A DNA stretch of 53,318 nucleotides from Chlorobium sp. (GTDB lineage Bacteria > Bacteroidota > Chlorobiia > Chlorobiales > Chlorobiaceae): NCBI GenBank assembly GCA_028282595.1, contig JANQHQ010000017.1, positions 1 through 53,318 on the forward strand. Reading direction: 5' to 3'. This document shows, piece by piece, positions 25,667 through 35,325 of the stretch; position 1 is the first letter of the stretch, and the number at the start of each line of letters is the position of its first letter. The position numbers were made by a program, and so were the translations under genes. The notes beneath the pieces were generated by a model. It had not been told where the DNA came from, ran no database searches, and saw nothing but the letters and a program-made list of their open reading frames with translations.

Positions 25667-27406
25667 TCAGATGCCGTTTCCCGTAAGGCTTGCGGTTTCG
25701 GGCCGGTGTTGCAGGGACCACATCGAGGCGTAGAGCCCTTTTTTCTCCATCAGCTCCCGGTGCGTGCCGCTTTCCCGCAGGCGACCGTCGTCCATGACGA
25801 GGATTCTGTCGAACGTTTCCATCTCTCTCAGCCGGTGCGTGATGACTATCAGGGTTTTGCGGGCCGCGAAACGCCGGACGCTTTCCATGAGGGTCCGCCC
25901 GGTGACGGCGTCGAGGTTTGCGGTGGCTTCGTCGAGAACGATGCAGGGGGCGTCCTGCAGCACCATGCGCGCGACGGCCATGCGCTGCCTTTCGCCCCCG
26001 CTCAGCCTCATGCCGTGTTGTCCGGCCCAATCGTCGAGTCTTTCGCCGAACGTTTCCAGGCCGGCGAATTTCAGGGCGGTTTTCAGCTCTTCGTCGGTTG
26101 CATCCGGTTTTGCAAGCAGCAGGTTGTTACGGAGGGTGTCGCCGAACAGATAGGTGTGCTGTGTCACGGTGGCCGTTCGTCGGCGCAGGGTTTCGGGGTC
26201 GAGAGTCCCGATCTCCCTGCCGCCGACGGAAACCGCTCCTTCGGCGGGCCGCCAGAACCCGAGCAGCAGATTGGCGATCGTGCTTTTTCCCGACCCGCTC
26301 GGCCCGACGACGGCTGTTTTTTCATGCTCGCTGATATGGAAGGAGACTTCCGAGAGTGCCGGCCGCGAGGTGCCGGGATAGGTGAACCCGACAGTACGGA
26401 AACTGACGGAACTCTGCGCCGGGAATGGTTCGGGGTTTTCCGGAACGGTGATTTCCGGCTCCGAGTCGATAATCTCGAACAGCCGTTTTCCGGCAAGAGC
26501 GCTCTCCTCCAGGTGACCTGCCGTATCCGGCAGGGGGAGGAACGCCTCGAAGGAAGCCATGACGGCGACGACGATGAGCGCCGTAAAGACGCCGTCCAGC
26601 ATGCCCCCGTTGACCTGCGGCGCGAGAAGCCAGAGCAGGGTGAGCACCGCACCGTTCATCAGAAGCCCGGTCGCCGATTCGTGGGCTCCCCTGATCAGCA
26701 ACTGCCGTCTCTGCAGCCTCAGCAATTCGTTCTTCAGCGACGCCAGCCGTTCCCGCCGTTCGTTCACCCGGCCGAAAAGCAGCAGTTCGTCCATGCCCTG
26801 CAGATAGTCGAGGGTTTCGGCCTGCAGCTCGGTCTGCAGACGGACGATTCGGGACGCCGTGCCCCGGTTCAGGCGTCCCGTGGCGACCGGAAGGCTTGCC
26901 GCCGCCGCGTGAAAGCAGAGCAGGGCGGTCGAGAACACGGGGGAGAAGGTTCCCATCAGGAACCAGAGGAGCAGTGAGACCAGCGCCGCGGTAAGGGGTG
27001 GCGCGACGACTCGTGCATAGAGGTTTTCGAGGGTGTCGATATCGCCCGTGATCCTCTGCAGGAGATCGCCGCTCCGGTATCGTTGCAGTCGTGCCGGGGC
27101 GAGGGGCTGCAGCGACGCGTAAAACCAGATACGGATACGGCCGAGTATCCTGAACGTAGTGCTGTGGGTGACGAGTCGCTCCGCGTAGCGAAGGCCGCCG
27201 CGGGCTATGCCGAAGAGGCGGACTGCGGCGATGCCGAGCTGCAGTTCGTGGAACGAAGGGTGCAGCGCGGCTTTTGCGATGATGTATGCCGAGGTCGTCA
27301 GCAGCCCGACGCCGCTGCCGATCGTCGCGAAGCCGAGCAGCGCGGCCAGAAGCATCCACCACCGGTAGGGCTGCACGATGCCGAGCAGTCTCGCTATTGT
27401 CTTCAT
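25667..27406 (-). CDS. cydC: Heterodimeric ABC exporter subunit CydC
   Basis: A 579-residue fused membrane/ATPase subunit of the CydDC glutathione/cysteine exporter needed to assemble cytochrome bd. The membrane domain has six helices. The ATPase has Walker A GPSGSGKST, the signature LSGGERQRMAVARM and Walker B CIVLDEATANLD. Its start overlaps the cydD stop as ATGA (four bases). It is the last gene of cydABDC and converges on the lipocalin remnant with an eight-base gap. Confidence 0.94.
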   Translation of the reverse strand: MKTIARLLGIVQPYRWWMLLAALLGFATIGSGVGLLTTSAYIIAKAALHPSFHELQLGIAAVRLFGIARGGLRYAERLVTHSTTFRILGRIRIWFYASLQPLAPARLQRYRSGDLLQRITGDIDTLENLYARVVAPPLTAALVSLLLWFLMGTFSPVFSTALLCFHAAAASLPVATGRLNRGTASRIVRLQTELQAETLDYLQGMDELLLFGRVNERRERLASLKNELLRLQRRQLLIRGAHESATGLLMNGAVLTLLWLLAPQVNGGMLDGVFTALIVVAVMASFEAFLPLPDTAGHLEESALAGKRLFEIIDSEPEITVPENPEPFPAQSSVSFRTVGFTYPGTSRPALSEVSFHISEHEKTAVVGPSGSGKSTIANLLLGFWRPAEGAVSVGGREIGTLDPETLRRRTATVTQHTYLFGDTLRNNLLLAKPDATDEELKTALKFAGLETFGERLDDWAGQHGMRLSGGERQRMAVARMVLQDAPCIVLDEATANLDAVTGRTLMESVRRFAARKTLIVITHRLREMETFDRILVMDDGRLRESGTHRELMEKKGLYASMWSLQHRPETASLTGNGI

Positions 27407-29145
27407 GCCGCGCTTTCCTCCCTGATGGACAGGAGCGCGTTGCGGTAGAATCCCTCTTTCGAAACGAGTTCGGCGTGCGATCCGGACTGAACGATCCGTC
27501 CCCGGTCGAAGACCAGTATGTTGTCCGCGTGCTCTATCGTGGAGAGGCGATGGGCGATGATGATCGAGGTTTTTCCCTCGATGAGGCTTTGCATCGATGC
27601 AAGCAGTTCGACCTCGAGCGCCGGGTCCGTGTGCGAGACGGGTTCGTCGAGCAGGATCACCGGCGCATTTTTCAGAAACGCCCTTGCGAGGGAAAGCCTC
27701 TGGGCTTCGCCGCCGCTGATTCGCGCTCCCCGCTCTCCGGCCGGCGTGTCGAGCCCGAGAGGAAGCGAATGTACAAGGTTTTCGAGGCGGCTGGACCGGA
27801 GCGCCTGCATCAGCTCGGCCTCCGTGGCGTCGGGTTTCGCGAGCAGCAGGTTTTCACGGAGGGTGGCATGGAAGATATAGGGCTGCTGGGGCACCCAGGA
27901 AATTCCCTGCAGCCATTCGTCGCGGTCCATTTCTTCGAGGGGCTTTCCCCCGCAGGTGATGATTCCGTTCGACGGGGTCGCGAATTTCAGGAGCAGGTTG
28001 CCGAAGGTTGTTTTGCCGCCGCCGCTCGGCCCTGCGATTGCAGTGCATCGGCCGGCCTCCAGCGTGCATCGGACCTCTTTCAGGGCGGCGTCCCTGCCGC
28101 CCGGATAGGTGTAGGAAACCCCGTCGAAGACGATCGGTCCGCTGTGCCGGACGGGTTCGGCGCGTCGGGTGTTGTTTCCTTTGGTGGAGGGTTCCGGCCG
28201 GTCCAGGAGGGCGAAGATCTCTCCGGCCGCGCTCGTGCCTTCCATTCCGGCGTGGAACTTCGCGCCGAGCGTGCGAAGAGGGAGGTAGAAATCGGGTGTG
28301 AGCAGCAGAATGAACAGGGCCGGTTTGAACGCGATCGCGCCCGCCATAAGACGAAGCCCGATTTCAACCGCGATGATGGCCGTGCCGATGGTTCCGACAA
28401 GCTCGAGCGCGAGCGAGGAAAGGAAGGCGGTTTTCAGCACGCTCATGGTGGCGTGGCGGAATCTTTCGCTGATTTCGCCGATCGAATGGATCCGTTCCCG
28501 GCTTCTTCCGAAAAGTATGAGAGTGGTGAGCCCCTGCAGGACGTCGAGAAAACTTCCGCTCATTCTGCTGAGGGTGTTCCACTGACGGGCGGTGGCTTTT
28601 TTCGCGGCTTTTCCTATGAGGGTCATGAAGAGGGGGATGAGCGGAGCCGTTCCGAGCAGGATGAAGCCGCTCGGCAGGTCGGCCGAAAAAACCGCCCCGA
28701 GGATACAGAGCGGCACGAAAAGCGACAGGGCGAGCTGCGGAAGGTACTGGCTGAAATAGGCGTCGAGCGATTCGACCCCCCTGAGGATCGTCGCACCGAG
28801 TTTTCCGCTCTGAACCGATCGCGTCTGCAGCGGGCCGAGGGCGGCTGTCTTGTGGAGGAGTCTTTCGTGCAGCGTTTGTTTTATCCGGAGCGTCCCCCGG
28901 TCGGCCGCGCTTCGCTCTGTGTGGCTGAAAGCGGCCCGCAAGAGGCTCGCCAGGCCGTAGAACAGAAGAAGAACCGCGATATCCGTCACACCGCTCTTTT
29001 CGAGGAACAAGGCGTCGACAACCGTGGCGAGCACCGAGGCCTGGACTATCAGGAGCAGTCCGCCGGCCGCACCGAAAACGACAGCCGTGACGAAAGGGAG
29101 AGGGTGTTCCCTGAGGAGCAGAAGGAGCCTCCGGTCGAGGTTCAT
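27403..29145 (-). CDS. cydD: Heterodimeric ABC exporter subunit CydD
   Basis: A 580-residue partner of CydC. The N-terminal membrane domain includes LSRMSGSFLDVLQGLTTLILFGRSRE, which is characteristic of CydD. The ATPase domain has Walker A GPSGGGKTT, signature RISGGEAQRLSLARAF and Walker B VILLDEPVSHTDP. It lies 88 bases after cydB; that gap holds only a 12-codon frame, and no CydX-like peptide is evident. Confidence 0.94.
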   Translation of the reverse strand: MNLDRRLLLLLREHPLPFVTAVVFGAAGGLLLIVQASVLATVVDALFLEKSGVTDIAVLLLFYGLASLLRAAFSHTERSAADRGTLRIKQTLHERLLHKTAALGPLQTRSVQSGKLGATILRGVESLDAYFSQYLPQLALSLFVPLCILGAVFSADLPSGFILLGTAPLIPLFMTLIGKAAKKATARQWNTLSRMSGSFLDVLQGLTTLILFGRSRERIHSIGEISERFRHATMSVLKTAFLSSLALELVGTIGTAIIAVEIGLRLMAGAIAFKPALFILLLTPDFYLPLRTLGAKFHAGMEGTSAAGEIFALLDRPEPSTKGNNTRRAEPVRHSGPIVFDGVSYTYPGGRDAALKEVRCTLEAGRCTAIAGPSGGGKTTFGNLLLKFATPSNGIITCGGKPLEEMDRDEWLQGISWVPQQPYIFHATLRENLLLAKPDATEAELMQALRSSRLENLVHSLPLGLDTPAGERGARISGGEAQRLSLARAFLKNAPVILLDEPVSHTDPALEVELLASMQSLIEGKTSIIIAHRLSTIEHADNILVFDRGRIVQSGSHAELVSKEGFYRNALLSIREESAA

Positions 29146-29233
29146 GTCGAAACGTCTTGTTTGTCGATCTGGCGCCTCATTCTACGCAATATTATCCGTG
29201 CGTGCAATTTCCCGGGAGGGCGTTTCCGGCCGG

Positions 29234-30259
29234 TCAGTATTCGAGATCGGAACCGGTGCCGATCCTCTGACGGAATATCCAGTAGGTCCATCCCTGGTAG
29301 AGGAGCACGACGGGCACGAAGATCAGCGCCACGACGCTCATGATGCCGAGGGTGTATTCGGAGGATGACGAATTGGTTATGGTCAGGCTCCATTCAGGAT
29401 CGAGGCTCGATACCATGACTCTCGGAAAGAGACCGAGGAAAATGGTCATGGTCGAAAATGCGATGGCGATTCCGGTCATCGCGAAGGCCCAGCCGCTTGC
29501 GTTGTTCCTGAGCAGAAAGACCACCGATGCGAGGGCGAGCACGCTGAATACCGGTACGATGCCGGGGTTTATCCCCAGCCGTGAGAAAAGATCGGTCTCG
29601 ATGTAGGTGTAAGCCACGAACGTCAGCGATAGCAGGGTTGCGGGAACCCAGACTTTCCGTGCGGCGTTCATGGCGTTCTGCCTTATGTCGTCCAGGGTTT
29701 TGAGTGTGAGGAATACGGCACCGTGAAGCGTGAAGATGCACAGGGACGTTATGCCGCAGACCAGCGCATAGGGGTTGAGGAGGTCGAGGAAGTCTCCCGT
29801 GTAGTTCATGTTCCGGTCGATCGGGACGCCCCGGATGATGTTGGCCATGGCCACTCCCCAGAGCAGGGCGGGGACGGCGCTTCCGGCAAAGATCGCCCAG
29901 TCCCAGGCCCGGCGCCACAAGCGGTTTTCGCTTTTGCTGCGGAACTCGAAGCCCACGCCCCGGAGGATCAGGGCGACGAGCATCACGATCAGGGCAGGAT
30001 AAAAGCCGCTGAAAAGCGTGGCGTACCAGTTCGGAAAAGCCGCGAACATCGCACCTCCCGCCGTGACCAGCCAGACTTCGTTCCCGTCCCAGAAGGGGCC
30101 GATCGTATTGATCACCACCCTGCGCTCACGGTCTTCCTTTGCGATGAACGGCAGGAGAATGCCGACGCCGTAATCGAATCCTTCGAGAAAGAAGAAGCCG
30201 GTGAACAGCACCGCTATGAGAATAAACCATATCGTCTGCAGCGTTTCAAGCTCCATCAC
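29234..30259 (-). CDS. cydB: Cytochrome bd oxidase subunit II
   Basis: A 341-residue integral membrane subunit. Family blocks are FFFLEGFDYGVGILLPF near the N-terminus, TIGPFWDGNEVWLVTAGGAMFAAFP, and LRGVGFEFRSK. Together with CydA it reduces oxygen to water using quinol. It overlaps the cydA end by 14 bases, so the two are translationally linked. Confidence 0.96.
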   Translation of the reverse strand: MMELETLQTIWFILIAVLFTGFFFLEGFDYGVGILLPFIAKEDRERRVVINTIGPFWDGNEVWLVTAGGAMFAAFPNWYATLFSGFYPALIVMLVALILRGVGFEFRSKSENRLWRRAWDWAIFAGSAVPALLWGVAMANIIRGVPIDRNMNYTGDFLDLLNPYALVCGITSLCIFTLHGAVFLTLKTLDDIRQNAMNAARKVWVPATLLSLTFVAYTYIETDLFSRLGINPGIVPVFSVLALASVVFLLRNNASGWAFAMTGIAIAFSTMTIFLGLFPRVMVSSLDPEWSLTITNSSSSEYTLGIMSVVALIFVPVVLLYQGWTYWIFRQRIGTGSDLEY

Positions 30260-31634
30260 GCCCCCCTTCTTCGGTTGATTCGGGCGACTGCAGGCCCGCC
30301 AGAGCGAACTTTCGTATGAGAAAGATATCGACTGCGGTCAGAAAGAGGTAGATAAGCACGAAGGTCACCAGCGAGAAAAGCACTTCGCCGCGGCTTACGG
30401 CGACCGTCGGTGAGACGGCATCCTCCGTTCGGAGCAATCCGAAGACGATCCACGGCTGGCGTCCCATTTCGGCAAGGATCCAGCCCGAAGAGTTTGCGAG
30501 ATAGGGCAGCACGAAGCCCCATGACATCATTCCGGCGGCCCAGCCGGGAAAATCGTAGCGATCCCTGAGGATGTAGAAGAGCGAGAGCGAGGCGATCACG
30601 AGCATCAGGGTTCCGGCGCCGACCATCAGACGGAAGCTCCAGTAGGAAACCGCGACAGGAGGGATGTAATCTCCCGGGCCGAAGCGCTCTTCGTACTCGG
30701 CCTGCAGATCCTTTATACCTCTGACTTCCCCCTCGAAGCTGTTGAAGGCGAGAAAGGAGAGCAGTCCGGGGACGCGGATGGAGAAAAGGTCTTCCAGTTT
30801 CTCCTCGTCGCCTATGGTGAAGAGCGAGAAGCTCGCCGGGTTTTCCGTTTCCCAGAGCGCTTCCGCCGCGGCTACTTTCATCGGCTGGTGTTTCAGGAGA
30901 CCCTGCATCTGCGTATGGCCCATCATGGTGACGAACACGGTTCCCAGAAAACCGTAGACGGCTCCGTATTTGAGCGATTTTCTGAATGCTTCCCGGTCGG
31001 CCTCCTTCCCGCGGGCGACGTGAAAGGCGCTGATCGAGATGATCAGGAAGGCCGCTGTCGTGATGCCGCCCGCCACCACGTGGGGAAACTGCGTCCAGAC
31101 ATAGGGGTTGAGCAGAAGAGCCCAGAAATCGGTCATCTCCGCTCTCGCTCCGCTTTCGGAGAGCCGGTATCCTACGGGATGCTGCATGAACGAGTTTGCG
31201 ACGAGTATCCACAGGGCCGAAAGGTTCGACGCTATCGCGACGATCCATATCGTGGCGGCATGCAGCTTTTTCGGCAGCTTGTCCCAGCCGAAAACCCAGA
31301 TGCCGAGAAAGGTCGATTCCAGGAAAAACGCGAGCAGAGCCTCGATGGCCAGGGGAACGCCGAAAATGTCGCCGACGAACCGGGCGTATTCGGACCAGTT
31401 CAGCCCGAACTGGAACTCCATGACGATGCCGGTTACGACGCCTACGGCGAAGTTGACGAGGAAAATGTTGCCCCAGAACCGTGTGAGACGCTTGTAGCGT
31501 TCGTTTCCGCTGCGAACGTAGGCGGTCTCCATGATCGCCACGAAAATGGAGAGGCCGAGTGTCAGGGGGACGAAAAAAAAGTGAAAAACCGACGTGACGG
31601 CGAATTGCAGTCTTGCCAGGGAAAGGACGTCCAT
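30246..31634 (-). CDS. cydA: Cytochrome bd oxidase subunit I
   Basis: A 462-residue quinol-oxidising, heme-carrying subunit. His18 (SVFHFFFVPLTLG) is the expected b595/d ligand, QFPHVVAGG holds the b558 His, and ALLAFFLESTFLGIWVFGW holds the conserved Glu. GRQPW is near the C-terminus. The Q-loop after GHTQMQGLLKHQPMK is short, unlike the long-loop E. coli form. It begins 107 bases after the hybrid kinase stop; no ribosome site is evident, and a separate promoter is possible in that gap. For a presumed anaerobe it suggests oxygen defence. Confidence 0.96.
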   Translation of the reverse strand: MDVLSLARLQFAVTSVFHFFFVPLTLGLSIFVAIMETAYVRSGNERYKRLTRFWGNIFLVNFAVGVVTGIVMEFQFGLNWSEYARFVGDIFGVPLAIEALLAFFLESTFLGIWVFGWDKLPKKLHAATIWIVAIASNLSALWILVANSFMQHPVGYRLSESGARAEMTDFWALLLNPYVWTQFPHVVAGGITTAAFLIISISAFHVARGKEADREAFRKSLKYGAVYGFLGTVFVTMMGHTQMQGLLKHQPMKVAAAEALWETENPASFSLFTIGDEEKLEDLFSIRVPGLLSFLAFNSFEGEVRGIKDLQAEYEERFGPGDYIPPVAVSYWSFRLMVGAGTLMLVIASLSLFYILRDRYDFPGWAAGMMSWGFVLPYLANSSGWILAEMGRQPWIVFGLLRTEDAVSPTVAVSRGEVLFSLVTFVLIYLFLTAVDIFLIRKFALAGLQSPESTEEGGRDGA

Positions 31635-31741
31635 AGGAGCGAGCTGGTCGAACGTTTACGGGAAGTCCGCTTAGAAGGGAATCTACGCAATCCGCTTCTT
31701 TGCAAAAAACACCGCCCCGAAAAAGCCTGGGTACTGTAAGA

Positions 31742-34700
31742 TTACCCGCTGTTCTGTCGAAGGACCTCGTGAATGGCTTTTTTGAGGCTTTCGATGTTGT
31801 CGAGGAGCACGGGAAGGAGTTCGTCCTGCAGTGTTCTGTCTTTCGATTTCCCGGCTTTTTCCATGGCGTAGGCGCTTTCGTAGAGCACGGGGGCACTGAT
31901 ATTGCCCGATTCGCCCTTTATGAGGTGACCTATCTGTCGGATGTTTTCATGGTCCCTGTCGGCTATGGCGGCGCGAAGCCGTTCGCCGTGCTGGTCGATG
32001 AGCCGCGCGAACTCTTCGAGAATGCTCGTGGCCAGTTCCCGGTCCCCCATGGTCCGGTTGAGGAAATCGTTGTAATCGAAGATTTTTTCAGGGGGTGTCC
32101 GGAGGTTTTCCGTTCCGGAAGAAAGATCTTCGGGCATATGTTCGTTGTTTATCCAGGTTTTTATGACTTTTGCAAGGTGTTCGGGCGTAAACGGTTTCGG
32201 GACGAAATCGTCCATTCCCGTTGAAAGAAACTTGTCCCTGTCCTCCCGGCGGACATGAGCCGTCATGGCGATGATCGGAATCCGGCTGTTTTTTACCCCC
32301 GAGCCTGGATCGCGGATGATCGTCGTTGCTTCCAGCCCGTCCATTACGGGCATCTGCACGTCCATGATCACCAGGTCGAACTTTTTTCGCCGGAGCGCTT
32401 CGACCGCCTCGGAACCGTTCATGACGGTCTCCACCTGCGCACCCAGTTTGCTGAGCACGCCCACGGCCACTTTCTGGTTGATGATGTTGTCTTCCGCGAG
32501 CAGGATCTTTACCGGCCCGATATAGAGTCTGTTGAGCGATTCCTGGGCGCCCGCGCCGCTCTTCGGTTCCGGCGTTTCGCGCAGGTCGAGGGTCATGACG
32601 AGAAAGTCGTAGAGATCCGAACGGCTGACCGGTTTGAGTATGGAGGCCGCATGGTATTTCTCTCCGTTGACCGCGTGTTCGGGGAGCGCGCCGGGATTGT
32701 GCATCAGAAGCAGGGTCGTTTCATGCTGCTTCGCCGTTTCCTCTATGCGCATGCACAACTCTTCGCCTTTCATGTCGAGCAGGCGGCTGTCGATGATCGC
32801 GAAACTGTAGGACATGCCCGACTCGCGCGCCTTTTGGAGCATTTCCATCGCCTGCAGGCCGCTTTCGGCGATATCGGGCAGCATTCCCCAGTTTTTCAGA
32901 TAGGAGGCGACCGTTGTGAGGTTGCCGAGGTTGTCGTCGACAACGAGTACGCGCACATCCTTCAGCTTCGCCAGCATGTCGGAAGTTTCTTCTCCCGGCT
33001 CCTGCTTCCTGAAAAGGATGGTAAACCAGAATTCCGACCCCGAACCGGTGGCGCTTTCGGCCCCGATGGAGCCGCCCATAAGCTCTGCAAGCTGCCTGCA
33101 GAGAGCAAGACCCAGGCCGGTCCCGCCGTACTTTCTTGTCGAGGAGCTGTCGGCTTGCGTGAAGGGACGGAACAGCATGTCGAGTTTTTCCCTGGGGATG
33201 CCGATGCCCGTGTCGGTAACCCGGAAGCGGATCAGGGCGTCCGTTTCACTGTTTTTCTCCACGTTTACCCTGATGTCGACGGAGCCTTTTTCGGTGAACT
33301 TGACGGCGTTGCTCAGAAGGTTGATGAGTATCTGCCGGACTCTTTCCGGATCGCCTCTGAGTTTTCCGGGAACGCCCGGTTCGGAGAGGCAACTGAAGCT
33401 GAGGTCCTTTTCGGTGGTTTTAGCCTGAAAGAGGCGGCTGACCTCTTCGAGAAGGTCGTGAAGGTTGAAGTCGACGGTTTCGATTTCAATGGACCCGGTT
33501 TCTATTCTCGAAAAATCCAGAATGTCGTTGATGAGGGACAGCAGCGACTGGCCGCTGTTGAGCAGGGTTTCGGAATAGTGTTCCTGTTCGGGCGTCAGAG
33601 AGGTGTGAAGCAGGAGGTTGGTCATGCCTATGATGCCGTTGAGCGGGGTGCGCAGCTCATGGCTTATGTTCGCGAGGAACTCGCTTTTCGCCTGATTGGC
33701 CGTGCGCGCGACCCTGGCCATTTCGTTGGCCCTGGCCGTTTCCTGTTCCAGGTGTTCGTTCAGCGTGCGGAGCTTCTCCTCGTTCACCTTTCTTTCCGAA
33801 ATATCGCGCAGCGTCCCGACGATTTTAAGCGGAACGCCGTTCGCATCCCTGATCAGTTTGGCGGAAAACGAACAGGGGACGTGTTTGCCGAGTTTATCGA
33901 GTGCAATGACTTCGTAGTCGGTGACGTAACCGTGTTTCAGGATTGCCGACAGGGCGAGTTTCCGCTGTTCGGGGAAAGCGTAGAGGGTTGTCAGCGGCAT
34001 GCCGATGATCTCCTTGCGTTCGTAACCGCAGAGCTGGCGTATCGACGGGCTGATTTCCGTTATGTTGCCTGAGGCGATGTCGATTTCGCCGTATACGTCG
34101 TGTATGCTCTCGAAAATGCTCCGGTATTTCTCCTCGTTTGCCCGCAATTCGCTTTCCGCAGTATTTTTGTCGCTGACATCCCTGATCATTGTCAGGAATT
34201 CTGTTTTTTCCGTCGCGAACACGCGGACTTCATAGGTTTTTTCCTCGCCGGTTCCGCTCCCGTGGATGTATTCGAAAACAACGGGCTTATCGCCGGGCTC
34301 CGTTCGCAAAAGTTGTTCGACGAGCGGCCGTGGCAGCAGCTCGTCGAGAGAGCGGTTCGCCTCGGGAGCGGCGTCGAGGAGTCGACTGTTCCGGCAGGAA
34401 TCGTTGCCGTGGATAACGTTCCCCCGCCGGTCGTAACGCAGGAGAATGTCCGGAAGCGCGTCGAGAAGTGCCTGGCGGCGGGCGGCCCTCTTTTCGAGCT
34501 CTTCGGTCCGGAGAGACGCTTTGCACGCTTCTGCGAATTTCAGATTCAGGTCCGTGAGCCGGTCCGGAAGCTCGCCTTCGAACTCGCGATCTTTCCTGAC
34601 GAGCACCAGCAGGCCGAAACCGGCGAGAGGCATGGCGAGAGAGCACAATCCGTCCCGGCGATAGATCCTGGGTTCGACGGTTGCGGCCGGAACCTGTTCT

Positions 34701-34948
34701 CCGGGGGCGTTCCAGTGCCTGTCCCCGGCGATCTCTTCGGCCATATCCCGGGGCATGCTGTTTTTCGGAACGGCTATGGGATTCGGCTCTGCCTCGGGCG
34801 GGTAACGAAAGAGACAGGCGGCTTCGCATGCGAGGTGTTTGCGGTATGCCGAAAGAGTTTCGAGCGCCACCCGCACAAAGGGGGCTCCCGGTTCGATACA
34901 GAGCGCGATGTCGTAAAGCATCGCTTTATGTTCAAGAGGGACGGCCAT
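31742..34948 (-). CDS. Soluble hybrid sensor histidine kinase with two receivers and HPt
   Basis: A 1068-residue phosphorelay protein with no transmembrane segment. In order: an N-terminal GAF-like region (about 1-150), a divergent PAS (155-262), a second PAS with PAC (270-388), HisKA (phospho-His430 in FLANISHELRTPLNG), HATPase (N box 543-552, DTGIGIP, GGTGLGLA), receiver 1 (DD671-672, Asp720), receiver 2 (Asp863 in VIMDVQMPVMDG) and HPt (His1008 in IGHLIKGESGN). Receiver 1 lacks the usual Thr/Ser switch (LLLMHN) and may be structural. Sensing must be cytoplasmic. It lies upstream of cydA in the same direction; no output regulator is adjacent. Confidence 0.93.
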   Translation of the reverse strand: MAVPLEHKAMLYDIALCIEPGAPFVRVALETLSAYRKHLACEAACLFRYPPEAEPNPIAVPKNSMPRDMAEEIAGDRHWNAPGEQVPAATVEPRIYRRDGLCSLAMPLAGFGLLVLVRKDREFEGELPDRLTDLNLKFAEACKASLRTEELEKRAARRQALLDALPDILLRYDRRGNVIHGNDSCRNSRLLDAAPEANRSLDELLPRPLVEQLLRTEPGDKPVVFEYIHGSGTGEEKTYEVRVFATEKTEFLTMIRDVSDKNTAESELRANEEKYRSIFESIHDVYGEIDIASGNITEISPSIRQLCGYERKEIIGMPLTTLYAFPEQRKLALSAILKHGYVTDYEVIALDKLGKHVPCSFSAKLIRDANGVPLKIVGTLRDISERKVNEEKLRTLNEHLEQETARANEMARVARTANQAKSEFLANISHELRTPLNGIIGMTNLLLHTSLTPEQEHYSETLLNSGQSLLSLINDILDFSRIETGSIEIETVDFNLHDLLEEVSRLFQAKTTEKDLSFSCLSEPGVPGKLRGDPERVRQILINLLSNAVKFTEKGSVDIRVNVEKNSETDALIRFRVTDTGIGIPREKLDMLFRPFTQADSSSTRKYGGTGLGLALCRQLAELMGGSIGAESATGSGSEFWFTILFRKQEPGEETSDMLAKLKDVRVLVVDDNLGNLTTVASYLKNWGMLPDIAESGLQAMEMLQKARESGMSYSFAIIDSRLLDMKGEELCMRIEETAKQHETTLLLMHNPGALPEHAVNGEKYHAASILKPVSRSDLYDFLVMTLDLRETPEPKSGAGAQESLNRLYIGPVKILLAEDNIINQKVAVGVLSKLGAQVETVMNGSEAVEALRRKKFDLVIMDVQMPVMDGLEATTIIRDPGSGVKNSRIPIIAMTAHVRREDRDKFLSTGMDDFVPKPFTPEHLAKVIKTWINNEHMPEDLSSGTENLRTPPEKIFDYNDFLNRTMGDRELATSILEEFARLIDQHGERLRAAIADRDHENIRQIGHLIKGESGNISAPVLYESAYAMEKAGKSKDRTLQDELLPVLLDNIESLKKAIHEVLRQNSG

Positions 34949-35262
34949 GTAGGTTCAGCCTGTATCCGGAGAGCCGTTCGGCGCGCCGGACGAGAGAAGG
35001 TTTCCGGGCGATCCGGAAAATGTACGAGAAGCCGGAGCGGTTTCTGGCGACATGAGGAAAGTGACCGGCGGCATCTCTGGTAAAACAAAAAACGTAGTGC
35101 GAAACGTATACCTGACAAATATAGGAAAAAATACGTTTTTGATCCGATTTAGATGTTGTCGTCTTGGTAAACTTGGCGTGTTTTGCGTGGGAAAGTTGTT
35201 TTTATTTGTAAAAGGTAACGATTCTTACTGCAAAACTGCGGGACTCCGGTACGAAAAAAAAG
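34949..35262. other. Non-coding stretch upstream of the hybrid kinase
   Basis: About 310 bases between the kinase start and the mtnA terminator. It is AT-richer than its surroundings. On the minus strand TATATTTG (35116-35123) resembles a -10 or -7 element and could start kinase transcription about 165 bases upstream of the ATG. A 97-codon plus-strand frame here (35052-35345) runs through the terminator and looks accidental. Confidence 0.4.
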
Positions 35263-35287
35263 AAAAAGGGGGCGTTTCCCCCTTTTT
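35263..35287 (-). terminator. Rho-independent terminator of mtnA
   Basis: AAAAAGGGGG (35263-35272) pairs with CCCCCTTTTT (35278-35287) around a five-base loop. On the minus strand the stem is followed by TTTTTCTTTTTTTT. It lies 38 bases past the mtnA stop. Confidence 0.9.
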
Positions 35288-35325
35288 CACACGGTTACGC
35301 GAAAGCGCCGTCGGACCTCTTTCGT

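Noticed and set aside
29146..29233. Search for a CydX-like small subunit between cydB and cydD
   Set aside because: Only a 12-codon hydrophilic frame is present; no transmembrane peptide.
27286..29343. Plus-strand frame of 685 codons
   Set aside because: Antisense to cydD, whose identity is certain; translation lacks any motif.
32255..34072. Plus-strand frame of 605 codons
   Set aside because: Antisense to the hybrid kinase; mirror of its codon bias.
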